Positions 49,309 through 59,162 of a stretch of 64,000 nucleotides of DNA are shown in pieces. Source of the DNA: Polyangiaceae bacterium. Lineage in GTDB: Bacteria; Myxococcota_A; Polyangia; Polyangiales; Polyangiaceae. Location: contig JAICTZ010000017.1 in the NCBI GenBank assembly GCA_025936115.1, positions 1-64,000 on the forward strand. Direction: 5' to 3'. Below the pieces are notes generated by a model. The model ran no database searches and was not told where the DNA came from. It saw only the letters and a program-made list of their open reading frames with translations. The translations under genes were made by a program, and so were the position numbers. The number at the start of each line of letters is the position of its first letter. Position 1 is the stretch's first letter.

Positions 49309-50835
49309 ATGGCCGGCTTCGCGTGGCGTTTCGCTGCGAAACGGAGCGTGCTCGCCGTCCTCGCCGCGCTCGGCGCCTGGCTCGCGTGCGTAGCGCCCGC
49401 GCGCGCCGGTGCGCTCGACGACATCCGAACGCGGGGCGAGCTCACCTGGGGCGGCGATTTGCAGGGCGGCGCACCGTACGTCTTCGAGGACCCGGCGAGC
49501 CCGGGCGGCATGCGCGGCTTCGAGGTCGACATCGCACGCGCCCTCGGCCGGCGGCTCGGCGTGACGGCGCGCTTCGTCCAAAACGACTGGTCGAATCTGA
49601 TTCCGGCGCTCGAACGCGGGGACTTCGACGTGCTCCTGAACGGGCTCGAAGCGACGCCCGAGCGGCGCGCGCGGCTCTTACTGACCATACCGTACTTCGT
49701 CTACGGCGAGACGCTTGCCGTGCGGCGTGGAGCTCCGTACCGCACGCTCGACGACCTGCGCGGCAAGCGCGTGGCGACCCTGAATCAAAGCGTCGCGCAC
49801 CAGATCCTGACCGAGCATCCCGTCACGATCGCGCTCTACGAGGGGCAACGAGAGCCGTATTTCGATTTGGCGCACGGGCGCGTCGACGCGGTGTTGCTCG
49901 ATCACGTGATCGCCGACGTTTACGGCTGTCCGCTCGCCGAAGTCGCGTGTTTGCCGGGCGACGTGGCGCGGGGCGTTTACGTGGCGGCCGTGCGGCGTGA
50001 CGCGCCGGAGCTCTTGCGCGCAGTCGATGCGGCGCTCGCTGCGATGATCGCAGACGGGGAGCTCCGGCGGATCCTCGAGGCGTATCGCTTGTGGGACGCG
50101 CGTGAGGAGGAGCTTTCGCGGCGTGCGGCGATGGGCGGAGTGACGGGGACGGGCGGGCACGTTTACGAGCCGTCCCGGCGCCGTTTCGATCTCGCCGAGC
50201 TGCTCTTGTTTTTGCACGGTGCGCTCTTCACGCTGCTGATTTCCCTCGGCTCGTTTGCGCTCGCGTTGCCGCTCGGCTTGCTCCTCGCCGTAGGACGTGG
50301 CTTCGGGTCGCGCGCGGTGTCGTTCGTCGCGGCGGCGTACGTCGAGCTCTTTCGCGGCACGCCAGTATTGCTCCAGCTCTACGTGCTCTATTTCGGGCTC
50401 GCGCCGCTGATTCGGCTCGGACCGTTCGAGGCCGCGATCTTGGGCCTCGGCCTGAATTACGCCGCCTACGAAGCCGAGGTGCACCGCGGCGCCTTGCTCG
50501 CGCTGCCTGCGGGACAGACGGAGGCGGCGCGCGCCCTCGGGCTGAGCTCGTGGCAATCGTTGAGGTACGTGCTCTTGCCGCAGTCCTTTCGCAACGCCCT
50601 GCCCGCGCTCACGAACGACTTCGTGTCGCTGCTCAAAGACTCGTCGCTCGTGAGCGTCATCACGGTCGTCGAGCTCACCAAGCGCATGACGATCGCCGCG
50701 GTCGACCTCCGCGACTGGGTCGTGCCCGGCGTGCTCTGTGCCGCGCTCTACTTCGCGATGAGCTTCCCGCTGTCGCGCCTCGCGCTCAGGCTCGAGCGGA
50801 GCCTCGCTCATGATTCGCATCCGCGGCTTGCGTAA
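49309..50835 (+). CDS. Polar amino-acid ABC transporter, substrate-binding protein fused to permease
   Basis: SBP region GMRGFEVDIARALGRRLGV... then permease ELFRGTPVLLQLYVLYFGLAPLI...EAARALGLSSWQSLRYVLLPQSFRNALPALTNDFVSLLKDSSL. Confidence 0.92.
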   Translation: MAGFAWRFAAKRSVLAVLAALGAWLACVAPARAGALDDIRTRGELTWGGDLQGGAPYVFEDPASPGGMRGFEVDIARALGRRLGVTARFVQNDWSNLIPALERGDFDVLLNGLEATPERRARLLLTIPYFVYGETLAVRRGAPYRTLDDLRGKRVATLNQSVAHQILTEHPVTIALYEGQREPYFDLAHGRVDAVLLDHVIADVYGCPLAEVACLPGDVARGVYVAAVRRDAPELLRAVDAALAAMIADGELRRILEAYRLWDAREEELSRRAAMGGVTGTGGHVYEPSRRRFDLAELLLFLHGALFTLLISLGSFALALPLGLLLAVGRGFGSRAVSFVAAAYVELFRGTPVLLQLYVLYFGLAPLIRLGPFEAAILGLGLNYAAYEAEVHRGALLALPAGQTEAARALGLSSWQSLRYVLLPQSFRNALPALTNDFVSLLKDSSLVSVITVVELTKRMTIAAVDLRDWVVPGVLCAALYFAMSFPLSRLALRLERSLAHDSHPRLA

Positions 50836-51538
50836 GCAGTACGGTGAGCGCCCCGTGCTCCTCGGCATCGACGCCGAAGCGCCCGAGGGCGCGATCGTTT
50901 CGCTCGTGGGCGCTTCGGGCTCGGGCAAATCGACGCTCCTGCGCTGCTTCAACGCGCTCGAGCGCTTCGAGACGGGCACGCTCGAAGTGGCGGGATTTAC
51001 GCTCGAGGGCGGCCGCGTGCCCCCGCCGAGCGAGCTCATGCGGCTGCGCGCCGCCGTCGGCATGGTGTTTCAGGAGCTGCACTTGTTTCCGCACCTGACG
51101 GTGCTCGACAACGTCACGCTCGCGCCGCGCGTCGTGCACAAGCGGTCACGCGCGGAGAGCGAGCGTCACGCGCGTGAGCTCATCGAGCTCGTCGGGCTCG
51201 GCGAGCGTGCGGCAGCGCGTCCGCGCGAGCTCTCGGGCGGTCAGAAGCAGCGCGTCGCGATCGCGCGCGCCGTGGCCCAGGGTGCGCGCGTGCTCTTGCT
51301 CGACGAACCGACGAGCGCCCTCGACGCCTCGCTCCGCGACGACATGCGCGTGCTCCTGCAACGCGCCGGGCGCGGCGAGCTCACGCCGGACGGCCGTCCA
51401 CTCACGCTCGTCGTCGTGACGCACGACCGCGCGTTCGCCCAGGGCCTCGGAGGCGTGATCTGGACGCTCGAGCACGGCCGCATCACCGCGTCCGAACGCG
51501 ACCCGGCGCGCGCGGACGAGCAGCCAGGGCGCGGCTAG
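50810..51538 (+). CDS. Polar amino-acid ABC transporter ATP-binding protein (GlnQ-like)
   Basis: LVGASGSGKSTLLRCFNALE; LSGGQKQRVAIARAVAQGARVLLLDEPTSALD. Confidence 0.95.
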   Translation: MIRIRGLRKQYGERPVLLGIDAEAPEGAIVSLVGASGSGKSTLLRCFNALERFETGTLEVAGFTLEGGRVPPPSELMRLRAAVGMVFQELHLFPHLTVLDNVTLAPRVVHKRSRAESERHARELIELVGLGERAAARPRELSGGQKQRVAIARAVAQGARVLLLDEPTSALDASLRDDMRVLLQRAGRGELTPDGRPLTLVVVTHDRAFAQGLGGVIWTLEHGRITASERDPARADEQPGRG

Positions 51539-52566
51539 TTCGCCCGAATATCGACGACGTCGAAGACGCTCACGACCGCGATCAGCGCGAGCAACATGAC
51601 CAGGCCGAAGAAATGGACGCGCGCTTCGACGCGGGCGTTCGGGCGCCGGCGCGTGACCGCCTCGTAACCGAGGAAGGCGAGGCGGCCGCCGTCGAGCGCG
51701 GGGAACGGCAGCAAATTGAAGCCGCCGAGGTACGCGCTCAGGATACCGAGCCAGGTCAAATATTCCGTCCAGCTGCGCTGCGCGACGAGCGAGGTCTGCT
51801 TCACGATGCCGACCGGGCCCGAGAGCTGCGGCTTTTCACGCCCCGTGAGCACGCGCGAGAGCCCGATCACGAGACCTTTGACGACGTTCGCCGGCAGGAT
51901 CAAGGACTGCGTCGTCGCTTCGCGGAAGCCGACGGGCACCTGCCGCGGGAGCGAGGCGACGCCGATCTTGCTCTGCCCTTCCATCGTGACGGGCGTCACG
52001 TGAAAGACCATCGGCACGCCTTTGCGCTTGGCCCCCACTTCGAGCGGGCGATTGCCGCTTGCCATCACGCGGCGGCGTAGATCTTCCCAATCGGTGATGG
52101 GCTGGCCGTCGATGGTCTGGACGAGGTCGCCGTCCTGCATCTTCGCCGCTTTGGCCGGGCCGTCGAGCACTTGCACGGCGGTCGTGTAAACGGGCTTGCC
52201 GCCGATCATGAGCGCCGTGAAGAAGAACACGGAGGCGAACAGGTAGTTCGCGAGCGGGCCGGCGACGATCGCGGAGATGCGCGCGACGAGCGAGCCGTTC
52301 GCGTAGCTCGCCTTGTCTTCCGGATCGATCTCCTCGAAGGGGTTCATCCCCGCGATTTGGACGTAAGCGAGGAAGGGGATGAGCGCGACTTGATAGATGG
52401 TTTCGCTGCCGCGCGCCTTGTGACGCCAGAGCGCCGGGCCGAACCCGATGCTGAAACGCAGGACACGCATGCCGAAGGCACGCGCCGCCAGGAGGTGCCC
52501 GAGCTCGTGCACCACCATGAGCAGCGCCAACCCGAGGATCCCGGCGATGACGTAGCTGATGCTCAC
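51535..52566 (-). CDS. rseP: Site-2 (M50) membrane metalloprotease, RseP-like with PDZ domain
   Basis: MVVHELGHLLAAR (HExxH), PDZ region VQTIDGQPITDWEDLRRRV, FNLLPFPALDGGRL. Confidence 0.93.
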   Translation of the reverse strand: MSISYVIAGILGLALLMVVHELGHLLAARAFGMRVLRFSIGFGPALWRHKARGSETIYQVALIPFLAYVQIAGMNPFEEIDPEDKASYANGSLVARISAIVAGPLANYLFASVFFFTALMIGGKPVYTTAVQVLDGPAKAAKMQDGDLVQTIDGQPITDWEDLRRRVMASGNRPLEVGAKRKGVPMVFHVTPVTMEGQSKIGVASLPRQVPVGFREATTQSLILPANVVKGLVIGLSRVLTGREKPQLSGPVGIVKQTSLVAQRSWTEYLTWLGILSAYLGGFNLLPFPALDGGRLAFLGYEAVTRRRPNARVEARVHFFGLVMLLALIAVVSVFDVVDIRAN

Positions 52567-52716
52567 CGAATCAATATAGCGTCGCGTGAGGCCTGCCGCC
52601 ACGCGCGGGCTCGGCGGTATTGCCGGGGGCGGAGGGCACTGCTAGAGCCGGTGCCTCCCGGGTACGATGGTGCCCCGCGCGCGGCCGCGCGGGCCCGAGT
52701 GCCGAGCGAAACCGAG

Positions 52717-53859
52717 ATGAGCCAAGACAACGCACCGAAGGCGCCCGCGACTGCTCCGAACCTTCAGCTCTCGGGAGGCGCCGCCATCGTCGCGCCCGTG
52801 AGCGCCTTCCCGGGCGGCGTGCCGGGCAACGCGCTGATCGTGCTGCCGCTCTCCAAGCCGGACGACGAGTTCATGAAGAAGGTGAGCGCCGGCCCGGTCG
52901 CGCTCCAGATCGAGGAGATGTGGAAGCAGCTCGGCTTCAACGGTCCCGCCGTGCAGGTGCAGGACGCAGAGGGACGCCCGATCGCCATCGGCCTCGACGA
53001 TCTCATCGCCGGTCTCGAGAAGCATTGGGGCGAGGACCAGAGCGACTTGAACCGCGGGCGCCTGCTCGCGCAAGAGCTCATGAAGTACCGCCGCTTCGAG
53101 AAGGCGGAGAAGACGCTCGCCAAAGTGGTCGCGCTCGGCGGCACCGGCGACGACTGGCTCGGCCTCGGCATTGCACAGGTGGAGCAAGAGAAGTGGGACA
53201 AGGCCGAAGCGACGCTCAAGGGCGCGCAGAACCTCTTGCCCGGCAATCCACTGCCGTTTTTGCACCTCTCGCGCGTGTACGAGGGCCTCGGTGACGCGGC
53301 CCAGGAACGCGCCATGATCGAGCATGCGATTTCGGCGGCGCCCGGAGCCGTCGACGGCTGGGCGGCGCTCTACTCGCACGTGCGGCGCGTCGAGAACGAG
53401 GACGCTGCGATCCGCGCGGTCGAGACGCTCGCCGACGCCGACGCGAACAAGCGCTCGGCGGCGCCGTACGTCGCGCTCCAGGGCCTCTACGCCGCGGACG
53501 AAGCCACGCGCGACCGCGCCATGACCTTCGCGCAGAAGGCCGTCGAGCGTAACGACAGCGACCCGCTCGCGCTGATCTCGCTCTCCGCGCTCCACGGCCA
53601 GAAGGGCGATCTGAACGCCGTCGTCAGCCTGCTCTCCAAGCACGAGGCGAAGATGACGAGCGACGTGCGGCTCGCGAACAATTACTTCGAGGCGCTGTTC
53701 CAGACGCGGCAGCTCGACCGCGTGACCAAGCTCTTGAACGCGCTCGCCGGCTCCTCGAATCGTGAAGTCAAACAGTTCGCGATCGAGCGCTCGCGCGCCG
53801 TCGCCCAATACCTCCAGCAACAACAACAGAAGCTCGCGGGCGCGTCCGGGCGCGCGTGA
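52717..53859 (+). CDS. TPR-repeat protein
   Basis: KYRRFEKAEKTLAKVVALGGTGDDWLGLGIAQVEQEKWDKAEATLKGAQNLLPGNPLPFLHLSRVYEGLGD. Confidence 0.7.
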   Translation: MSQDNAPKAPATAPNLQLSGGAAIVAPVSAFPGGVPGNALIVLPLSKPDDEFMKKVSAGPVALQIEEMWKQLGFNGPAVQVQDAEGRPIAIGLDDLIAGLEKHWGEDQSDLNRGRLLAQELMKYRRFEKAEKTLAKVVALGGTGDDWLGLGIAQVEQEKWDKAEATLKGAQNLLPGNPLPFLHLSRVYEGLGDAAQERAMIEHAISAAPGAVDGWAALYSHVRRVENEDAAIRAVETLADADANKRSAAPYVALQGLYAADEATRDRAMTFAQKAVERNDSDPLALISLSALHGQKGDLNAVVSLLSKHEAKMTSDVRLANNYFEALFQTRQLDRVTKLLNALAGSSNREVKQFAIERSRAVAQYLQQQQQKLAGASGRA

Positions 53860-53949
53860 GCCCCGCGAAGAGCGGCTCGGCTTGCAGGGTGGTCGTCTCG
53901 AGCTCCATGCGTTGAAGGCCGGTTCACGCCACCGGCCGCGGGGTAGCGC

Positions 53950-55215
53950 ATGGTGACGCTCGTCATCACCGTGCTCTTCTCGCTCGGCATTTCGTTTTTG
54001 TGCGCCTGCGCCGAAGCGGTGATCCTGAGCGTGACGCACGCCCAGATCCAATCGCTCGGCAAGACTCGCGCGGGCGAAATCATGCGCCGGTTCAAGCGCG
54101 AGATCGACATTCCGATCGCCGCGATCGTCGCGTTTCACACGGTGGCGTACACGGTCGGCGCGTCGATGAGCGGCGCCATTTACGTCGATGTTTTCGGGGC
54201 GAAGACGCTGTGGGTCTTTTCGCTCGTGCTCACCGTGCTGGTGCTCGTCTTCTCGGAGATCGTGCCGAAGACGCTCGGCGTCACCTTCGCCAAAGAGTTC
54301 GCGACGCCCGTCGCCTACGCGGTCTCGGGGCTCGCCTTCGCGCTCCGGCCGCTCATCTGGGTCACGAACCTGTTCGCCCGGCTCGTGCGCGGCAACGTGC
54401 TCTCCCCCGTCACGTCGATCGAGGAGATCCGCATGCTCGTGGCGATCGGCCGGTCGGAGGGAGCGCTCGGCGGACGCATCGGCGACATGATCGAGGGCGC
54501 CGCGCGCTTGCGCGAGCTCACCGCTTACGACGTGATGGTGCCGCGGGCGCGCGTCGTCATGCTCTCGGGCGAGCTCACGCTCGAGCAGAATCTCGACGTG
54601 ATCCGGAGCTCGGGCCACAGTCGTTTTCCCTACACGAGGAGCGGCGAGCTCGATGACGTGAAGGGCGTCGTGCTCGTGAAGGACCTCTTGTTTCGGCTGC
54701 GCGAGCAGGGTTCGGTCGATCTCGAGGCGATCGCGACGCCCGCGCTCGTGATCCCGTCGGCGGCGCCGCTCGAGCGGCTCTTGCGCACGTTCCAAGACGA
54801 GCGGCGTCATCTCGCGATCATCGTCGACGAGTACGGCGGCACGCAGGGCATCGTGACGCTGGAGGACGTGCTCGAGGAGATCGTCGGCGAAATCGAGGAC
54901 GAGAGTGATCGTGTCGATCCGAGCATCATTCGCCGCGCCAAGGACGTGCTCGTGTGTCGAGGCCTCGCCGAGACGCGCAAAGTATTCGAGCTGTTCGGCA
55001 TCGAGGAAGAGACGGAGAGCGTCACGATGGCGGGCTTCATGGCCGAGCTCGTCGGGCGCATTCCGCAAGTCGGTGACGCCGTCGAGCACAATGGCTTTCG
55101 CTACACGGTGCTGCGCGCCAGCGCGCGCCGCGCGGAGCGCATCGAAGTGCGGCGGCTACTGCCCGACGGCGCAGACGGCGCTCAGTTCAGTCCGAGCGAG
55201 GCGTTGACGCGCTGA
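53950..55215 (+). CDS. CNNM/CorC-type hemolysin-like protein (DUF21, tandem CBS, C-terminal CorC domain)
   Basis: VTLVITVLFSLGISFLCACAEAVILSVTHAQ; CBS YDVMVPRARVVML; RHLAIIVDEYGGTQGIVTLEDVLEEIVGEIEDE. Confidence 0.92.
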   Translation: MVTLVITVLFSLGISFLCACAEAVILSVTHAQIQSLGKTRAGEIMRRFKREIDIPIAAIVAFHTVAYTVGASMSGAIYVDVFGAKTLWVFSLVLTVLVLVFSEIVPKTLGVTFAKEFATPVAYAVSGLAFALRPLIWVTNLFARLVRGNVLSPVTSIEEIRMLVAIGRSEGALGGRIGDMIEGAARLRELTAYDVMVPRARVVMLSGELTLEQNLDVIRSSGHSRFPYTRSGELDDVKGVVLVKDLLFRLREQGSVDLEAIATPALVIPSAAPLERLLRTFQDERRHLAIIVDEYGGTQGIVTLEDVLEEIVGEIEDESDRVDPSIIRRAKDVLVCRGLAETRKVFELFGIEEETESVTMAGFMAELVGRIPQVGDAVEHNGFRYTVLRASARRAERIEVRRLLPDGADGAQFSPSEALTR

Positions 55216-55219
55216 GGCG

Positions 55220-55250
55220 GAGTGGGCCCGCGCCCATACTGCGCCCACTC
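55220..55250. terminator. Stem-loop between convergent corC-like gene and tetR remnant
   Basis: GAGTGGGC/GCCCACTC 8-bp inverted repeat; alternative GCCCGCGC/GCGCGGGC pairing. Confidence 0.4.
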
Positions 55251-55800
55251 AGCGCGGGCGCGCCGCGAGCAGCTGATTGGCAGCGCCGAGTACCCACTCG
55301 CCGTACTCGAGGGTGTGCGTGGTTGCTTTGGGATAGGCGAGGAGCGCGCGCTCTTCGAGCAGCATGAAGCCTAGCGAATAGACGACCATGCGCATGACGT
55401 GCTCCACGTACGCGCGCTCGGCGGGAGTTTGGGTGAGCGCCGCTGCGAGCAGTCCGAAGCCGGGTCGCAGCCGCTCCTCGAAGACGCGCTCGACGAGGGG
55501 GCGGTGCTTTTTGCTCGAAATGGCGACCGCGAATAGGCAACGCACGAAGCGGGGGTGACTGTCCGTGGCGTAGAGATCGAGCACGGCGTCGCGGACGAAG
55601 CGCCCCACGTCGTCCACGCTGCGCGGCGGCACGACCTACTCGCCCGAGCGCATCATCTTGCGCGTCGAGTAGTCGAGGATGGCGGTGATGAGCTCGTCCT
55701 TGCTCGTGAAGTAGTGATAGAGGCTCGGTTGGCTCATGCCGAGGCGCGCGGCCAAGCGCCGCAGCGACGCCCCTATCGCGCGATAGCTTTGGGTCGGACG
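55249..55800 (-). pseudogene. TetR-family regulator interrupted by in-frame TAG and lacking a normal N-terminus
   Basis: ASLRRLAARLGMSQPSLYHYFTSKDELITAILDYSTRKMMRSGE*VVPPRSVDDVGRFVRDAVLDLYATDSHPRFVRCLFAVAISSKKHRPLVERVFEERL in one continuous frame. Confidence 0.75.
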
Positions 55801-55830
55801 AGCAATGACCGGGTGCCCGCGGCTCGAATG

Positions 55831-55859
55831 TTGACATCTGAACAGCCGCACAGTAGTGG
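55831..55859 (+). promoter_or_regulatory. Candidate recA promoter with embedded SOS/LexA-box-like palindrome
   Basis: TTGACA at 55831 followed by CTG-N10-CAG (55838-55853, CTGAACAGCCGCACAG). Confidence 0.5.
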
Positions 55860-55953
55860 TACGGCACATCAACTGAGCCGGGCGGCTCGAAACGTCGAAG
55901 CCGCTCGTTGTTTCCAAGCACCCCCACGTCCGAGGGGGTAACGAGGTCGTCCC

Positions 55954-57114
<1,161 letters not shown>

Positions 57115-57130
57115 CGAGCGTTTGCGCTCG
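57115..57130 (+). terminator. Hairpin just after recA stop
   Basis: CGAGCG-TTTG-CGCTCG perfect 6-bp stem; no T-tract. Confidence 0.35.
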
Positions 57131-57506
57131 GACGCTGGCGACAGCGCTAGCAAATCGAGAAATTTCGCCGCGCTCCCGAGTCGCGCACTGCCTCCCGCGC
57201 GGCTCGGGTGCGCCGGCACGTTCGACGTCCGGGGCAAACACCGTGACGTAACGAACGGCCGAAATCTCGAAGGACTAACTGTGGATAGGTTGGGGATCGG
57301 GGCGCGGGCCCCCAGAGTGAAAATCGGGCGTCAAAGCTGAGGGCGACGACGGGAAGCCCTGGGGCAACGCACACTTAGGTTCACGGACGGGCGCACGGGC
57401 CAATTGGTTTCTAACTGCTCGATATCACGGGCTTGTTTACGATTTCTTGACGCTCAGGATCGTGTCTCATACGTCGAGGATCGAACCCCGTTCTAGGCCT
57501 CCCATT

Positions 57507-58358
57507 ATGTCGTCTGCTGAGCTCCGCCTCCCCTGGCTTTCGGCCTCCGCGTCCCGCGGTCGTGCCAAGCGTCTCGCTCGGGCCGTAGCGCCGCGCATGG
57601 CGCCTGCCGCGGTGCGAATTCCGGATCCACGGCACACGCCGGTTCCCTTCGACGGGCGCCCGCTGGGCCCCCAAATCTTCATCCACGAAGGCGCCCGCCA
57701 AACGCTCGAACGGCGGCTCGAGCTCGCGTTCGGGTCTCCGGTTCAGCTCGCCGTGACGGACAACCTGAGGCGGATGGTGTCCCACACGCGTGTGCGCGGC
57801 ACCATGCGCGTCCGCGTGCACATGATGTTTCTGGGGGCGCCGGAACGCGTGCGCCAGGCGCTCGTCGAGTACATCGTGCGGGGCGATCGGCGTGCCTCGG
57901 GCCTGCTCGGCGACTTCATTGCGGCGAACAGCCACCGCATTCGAGCCTCGCGTCCCGTTACGGGACCGCTCCGCACGCGCGGTGCCTATCACGACCTCGC
58001 GGAAGTCTTGGCGAGCGTGAACGCGCAATATTTCGGCGGGGCGGTGGGCGACGTGCTCGTCACGTGGGGCCGGCGCACGCGTCCCCTCGGCGCGAAAGCC
58101 CGCCAGACCATCAAGCTCGGCAGCTACAGCGCGACCGAAAGGCTCATCCGCGTGCACCCTGGGCTCGATCGCGACTGGGTGCCGCGCTATTTCCTCTCGT
58201 ATATCGTCTTTCACGAGCTGCTCCACCACGTGATTCCCGCGGTCCCGGGCTCGCTCCACCCGCCCGAGCTCCTGCAGCGTGAACGCGAATTTCGGCACTA
58301 CGAGCGCGCCATCGCGTGGGAGCAGAAGAACATCGCGCGGCTCTTGCGCGCGAAGTAG
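57507..58358 (+). CDS. SprT-like zinc metalloprotease domain protein
   Basis: FHELLHHVIPAVPG (HExxH) in SprT-like context; VNAQYFGGAVGDVLVTWGRRTR. Confidence 0.75.
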   Translation: MSSAELRLPWLSASASRGRAKRLARAVAPRMAPAAVRIPDPRHTPVPFDGRPLGPQIFIHEGARQTLERRLELAFGSPVQLAVTDNLRRMVSHTRVRGTMRVRVHMMFLGAPERVRQALVEYIVRGDRRASGLLGDFIAANSHRIRASRPVTGPLRTRGAYHDLAEVLASVNAQYFGGAVGDVLVTWGRRTRPLGAKARQTIKLGSYSATERLIRVHPGLDRDWVPRYFLSYIVFHELLHHVIPAVPGSLHPPELLQREREFRHYERAIAWEQKNIARLLRAK

Positions 58359-58400
58359 CCGCGCAGGCCGGGACGGGACGGCGACGTAGCCCGCCGCCCC

Positions 58401-59162
58401 TCAGATTTCGAACCCGAGCCCCATGACCCACGTGCTCGTGCCGACTTCCATCGTCGCCTTCGAGCCGAAGCCGTTCAGGTTGCTCTTGTAATACTCGATG
58501 AACAGCGAGAAGTGGTTGATGCCGAGGTTTGCGTCGGCGCTAGCCGCGGCGGTTAGATCGAGCTGGTCGAGCCGCACCATCGCGCCTATGGCGGCGACGT
58601 AGCCGTAGGAGGTGCCCTTGCCGGCCTCGCCGTTATAGTGCGTGGATTCTTCCCCGATGCTCGACCACCAGAGCGCGGTTCCGAGGCCGAGCTTCACGTA
58701 AGGCACCACGGGAACCCAGGTCCTGTCGGCGATCGCCTCGAAGCGCAGCACGGCGAGCAGGTTCATCGGCATGATGGCGAGCGTCGTGTCCTGCGCGGAG
58801 ACGCCCTCGCCGCTCGCGAGCGGTGCCTTGGCACTCGCGTGTGTGTAAGCCCAGCTGAGCCCGGGGCCGAAGCTCAAGAGCTTGTGGATACGCAGCACCT
58901 GCCAGTCTACTTCGAGGCCGCCTTGCCAGCGCTTGGAGTCGCCGAAAATGTCCTTGTAGGGCGCGCCGGGCAGGTCCTCGTCCACGTGAGGACGATACGG
59001 GCCGAAGCGCACCTCGACCGCGACGCTTTGCGGCGATTGAGCACGCTCGTGGTGCTCGAGGCCTCCATAGGGACCGAAGTCGTCGACGCCTTGGGCGAAA
59101 GCGGGCGAGACACCGAGGAACGCAGCCGCGCCGAACAGCGCGGAACGAAGTCGCTTGATCAC
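58401..59162 (-). CDS. Outer-membrane beta-barrel-like protein (MXAN_2562-like)
   Basis: Signal peptide; FGPYRPHVDEDLPGAPYKDIFGDSKRWQGGLEVDWQVLR; ATGA-coupled to the upstream MYXO-CTERM gene. Confidence 0.65.
   Translation of the reverse strand: MIKRLRSALFGAAAFLGVSPAFAQGVDDFGPYGGLEHHERAQSPQSVAVEVRFGPYRPHVDEDLPGAPYKDIFGDSKRWQGGLEVDWQVLRIHKLLSFGPGLSWAYTHASAKAPLASGEGVSAQDTTLAIMPMNLLAVLRFEAIADRTWVPVVPYVKLGLGTALWWSSIGEESTHYNGEAGKGTSYGYVAAIGAMVRLDQLDLTAAASADANLGINHFSLFIEYYKSNLNGFGSKATMEVGTSTWVMGLGFEI

Noticed and set aside
52642-55089. 815-aa minus-strand ORF antisense to the TPR and CorC-like genes
   Set aside because: Arg/His/Asp-rich shadow translation typical of antisense frames in high-GC DNA; real genes lie on the plus strand.
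57279-57287. Possible DnaA box / replication origin (CTGTGGATA)
   Set aside because: A single near-consensus box without a cluster, AT-rich DUE or dnaA/dnaN neighbours.
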